Shown: positions 62,569 through 64,000 of the stretch, piece by piece | Layout: the number at the start of each line of letters is the position of its first letter | Position numbering within the stretch: the first letter of the stretch is position 1 | Assembly (NCBI GenBank): GCA_024710905.1 | Contig: JANJTV010000076.1 | Span: 62,001 to 126,000 of the forward strand | Length of the DNA: 64,000 nt | Source: Anaerolineales bacterium | GTDB lineage: Bacteria; Chloroflexota; Anaerolineae; Anaerolineales; Villigracilaceae | Direction of reading: 5' to 3' | Position numbers and translations under genes: made by a program | Notes under the pieces: generated by a model | Told to the model about the DNA's origin: nothing | The model's database searches: none | Seen by the model: the letters and a program-made list of their open reading frames with translations, nothing else

Positions 62569-63327
62569 ATGGGCACGTTACGGCAATTCCGTTCCTGGGG
62601 GTTGCGCGCCCTGGTTGGCCTGGCGCTGGGAATATTGTTTGTCGCCTGCGCTCCGCAGGCCATGCCCGCGCCCGAACCGACCGAAGCTCCTGCTGAGGCC
62701 ATCCCCACCGAGGGGCTGGATATTGAAGCTACAGAAGAACCGGGCATCCCGCCTGCCAGCCCTCCCACCCTTTTGGAACGGCGCATGCTGGTGCTGGAAT
62801 ACCCGCCCGGCATCCGAGCAGGGGATTCGGATGTGGTGCGCCTAACGCTGGAAGTGGACGACCGGGGGAACATCACGCCGACCGCTGAACTGGACGGGAA
62901 TGTCACCGAAGGGGAGGTGATCGAATTCCCCGACCTGTTTGAGACTCACAATGTGCTGGCGCAGGCCCGGCTGGATATGGCCGGGATGGAAGTGCGCCCG
63001 TCGGGAGAGATCAGCGAACCGCTTCGGCCCGGGCAGTCGGTCACGTTTTACTGGAGCCTCCGGCCTGAAGATGTTGGCAACTATCGCGGTACGGTCTGGT
63101 TCTACCTGACCTACATTCCGTTGGATGGTTCTCCGGAGAGCCGACAGGCGCTTTCTTCGCAGGTGATCGAAATCCAGGCCACGTCTTTCTTCGGCATGGA
63201 TGCCGGGACGGCGCGGGTGGCCGGGTTGGTGGGCACGGCGCTCGGCTCGGTGCTGGGCATGCCGTTCTTCGAGGAAGCGCTCCGCTGGCTGTGGCGGCGG
63301 ATGAAACGGCAGCCAGTTCGCGGGTAG
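62569..63327 (+). CDS. Lipoprotein with a C-terminal membrane helix
   Basis: 252 residues. Signal and lipobox (GILFVACAP, Cys27), a Pro/Glu-rich linker (residues 28-65), a beta-sandwich-like domain (about 70-205; VRLTLEVDD and SVTFYWSLRPEDVGNYRGTV), and a C-terminal hydrophobic segment with VGTALGSVLGMPFFEEALRW. Starts five bases after the upstream stop. No family identified. Confidence 0.75.
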   Translation: MGTLRQFRSWGLRALVGLALGILFVACAPQAMPAPEPTEAPAEAIPTEGLDIEATEEPGIPPASPPTLLERRMLVLEYPPGIRAGDSDVVRLTLEVDDRGNITPTAELDGNVTEGEVIEFPDLFETHNVLAQARLDMAGMEVRPSGEISEPLRPGQSVTFYWSLRPEDVGNYRGTVWFYLTYIPLDGSPESRQALSSQVIEIQATSFFGMDAGTARVAGLVGTALGSVLGMPFFEEALRWLWRRMKRQPVRG

Positions 63328-63345
63328 CCCGCCCGACTCCAAAAA

Positions 63346-63361
63346 TGTGACAAATATCATG
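63346..63361. promoter_or_regulatory. CRP-like dyad upstream of nuoA
   Basis: TGTGA-CAAATA-TCATG, 102 bases before the nuoA ATG. It shares GTGAC-AATATCA with the dyads in both tnaA leaders. TGTGATAAAAT at about 63400 may supply the -10. Confidence 0.5.
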
Positions 63362-63462
63362 GGAATTGCTTACACGGGTAATTTCCCTGTGTATTTTTGG
63401 TGTGATAAAATTCTCAAGACTGTTTGTGATGAATTGCCCAATCTTAAAGAGGAGAATGTTGT

Positions 63463-63819
63463 ATGGATAGTCCCTGGATGTACGTTGGTCTCTTTTTGAT
63501 CGTTGGGACGCTGATTCCGGTGGCGCCAATTGTCATTTCGGCACTGGTGGCTCCCCGCAAGCCCAATCCAATCAAGCAAAGCACTTATGAGTGCGGCATC
63601 GAAACGGTGGGGGACAGCTGGGTGCAATTTAAGGCCCAGTATTACGTGTATGCCCTGGTGTTCCTGATTTTCGATGTTGAAGTGGTCTTCCTGTTCCCGT
63701 GGGCGCTGTCGTTGAACTTGCTGCCCATGTTTGTGGTTGTGGAAGGTATCATCTTCATCCTCATCCTTTTTGCCGGCCTGATTTATGCCTGGCGCAAGGG
63801 AATGTTGGAATGGGCGTAA
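63463..63819 (+). CDS. nuoA: NADH-quinone oxidoreductase subunit A
   Basis: 118 residues, the typical NuoA: TM1 at the N-terminus, the hallmark loop KQSTYECGIETVGDSWVQF, TM2 with YALVFLIFDVEVVFLFPWA, and TM3. Membrane subunit of complex I. AAAGAGGAG precedes the ATG. First gene of a nuo cluster running off the window. Confidence 0.96.
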   Translation: MDSPWMYVGLFLIVGTLIPVAPIVISALVAPRKPNPIKQSTYECGIETVGDSWVQFKAQYYVYALVFLIFDVEVVFLFPWALSLNLLPMFVVVEGIIFILILFAGLIYAWRKGMLEWA

Positions 63820-63838
63820 TTGACACTTTGGAAACAGG

Positions 63839-63872
63839 AAGGCTGATGGGAAATCTCCCCTCAGCCTTTTAT
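63839..63872 (+). terminator. Hairpin between nuoA and the next gene
   Basis: AAGGCTGA/TCAGCCTT with inner GGG/CCC, then TTATTC. It may terminate or attenuate transcription after nuoA. Confidence 0.65.
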
Positions 63873-63892
63873 TCGTGACAGAGGAGTGTTCC

Positions 63893-64000
63893 ATGAATTT
63901 TTGGACCGACCCTATTAAAGTGGCCTACGACTGGCTGCTGCAAATCTTCACCGGCTGGGGCCTGGATGCCTTGGCTGCCGACATCATCCTCAACCTGCTG
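63893..64000 (+). CDS. Partial membrane protein, possibly complex I subunit H
   Basis: Only 36 codons are visible before the window ends (MNFWTDPIKVAYDWLLQIFT...). GAGGAG precedes the ATG. An amphipathic start followed by a hydrophobic helix, directly after nuoA, fits NuoH, which in some Chloroflexota clusters sits near nuoA; the visible part is too short to be certain. Confidence 0.45.
   Translation, partial: MNFWTDPIKVAYDWLLQIFTGWGLDALAADIILNLL

Overview
The window reads as a bacterial chromosome segment of the Anaerolineae (Chloroflexota) kind. That is family-level recognition, not a phylogeny. It rests on a GC-rich, mostly non-overlapping gene set with SecG, UppP, DUF1385/YqhQ, NuoA, tryptophanase and tryptophan 2,3-dioxygenase, on lipoproteins with no outer-membrane machinery, and on several genes with leaderless-type promoters. 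I found no rRNA, tRNA, CRISPR array or transposase.

The dominant structural feature is a spacerless inverted repeat filling bases 1-32870: base x matches the complement of base 32871-x. The axis lies between 16435 and 16436. Every ORF of the left arm has an equal-length, same-sequence partner in the right arm, and the left arm is cut by the window edge inside tgt, which is complete on the right. The axis sits exactly on the dyad centre of a natural-looking 18-bp operator (ACCATCCATATGGATGGT) that also occurs intact 61 bp away. The simplest reading is a false self-join of a contig end through its own palindromic operator, or a foldback chimera. A real inverted duplication is possible but needs reads across the axis. 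Left-arm genes should therefore be treated as mirror copies; the fuller annotation is attached to the right-arm copy, which is continuous with unique DNA.

Right arm, from axis outward: a NikR-like ribbon-helix-helix repressor with twin operators and a tandem GNAT acetyltransferase; a MefA-like MFS exporter; a convergent four-gene electron-transfer operon (2x[4Fe-4S] ferredoxin, FAD oxidoreductase, membrane cytochrome b, membrane-anchored cytochrome c with 20 CXXCH motifs); a cold-shock protein; a PHP phosphoesterase; RecJ; a DpnI-type methyl-directed restriction endonuclease with an overlapping small zinc-ribbon ORF; a decayed HEPN/MNT module abutting a GT1 glycosyltransferase; a TetA-like MFS exporter; a ParB-like/tandem-USP fusion; a secreted Cys-rich protein; and tgt.

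Unique region 32871-64000: an AT-rich GT-C membrane protein, uppP, two M20 peptidases, a PstS-like lipoprotein, acetyl-CoA synthetase, an FGE-sulfatase-like lipoprotein, an amidase, a PHP protein, secG, a peptide ABC solute-binding protein, DUF1385, a phosphodiester glycosidase-like protein, tryptophan 2,3-dioxygenase, an autoregulated-looking glycine-zipper/membrane/XRE operon, tryptophanase with a CRP-like site, a TPR protein lying between two copies of the tryptophanase leader, an amber-interrupted hydrolase, a second HEPN/MNT module with a gutted HEPN gene, a metallophosphoesterase, an APC permease, a nucleotidyltransferase-like protein, a lipoprotein, and the start of a nuo cluster (nuoA and a partial membrane subunit).

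Best candidate for an undescribed system: the ferredoxin / FAD oxidoreductase / cytochrome b / 20-heme cytochrome operon, whose architecture suggests electrons moved from cytoplasmic donors through the membrane to a long heme wire outside the cell. Its own promoter carries overlapping dyads. Other notable items are the DpnI homologue with all catalytic and zinc residues kept, two independently broken HEPN/MNT modules, and a CRP-like dyad shared by both tnaA leaders and the nuoA upstream region.
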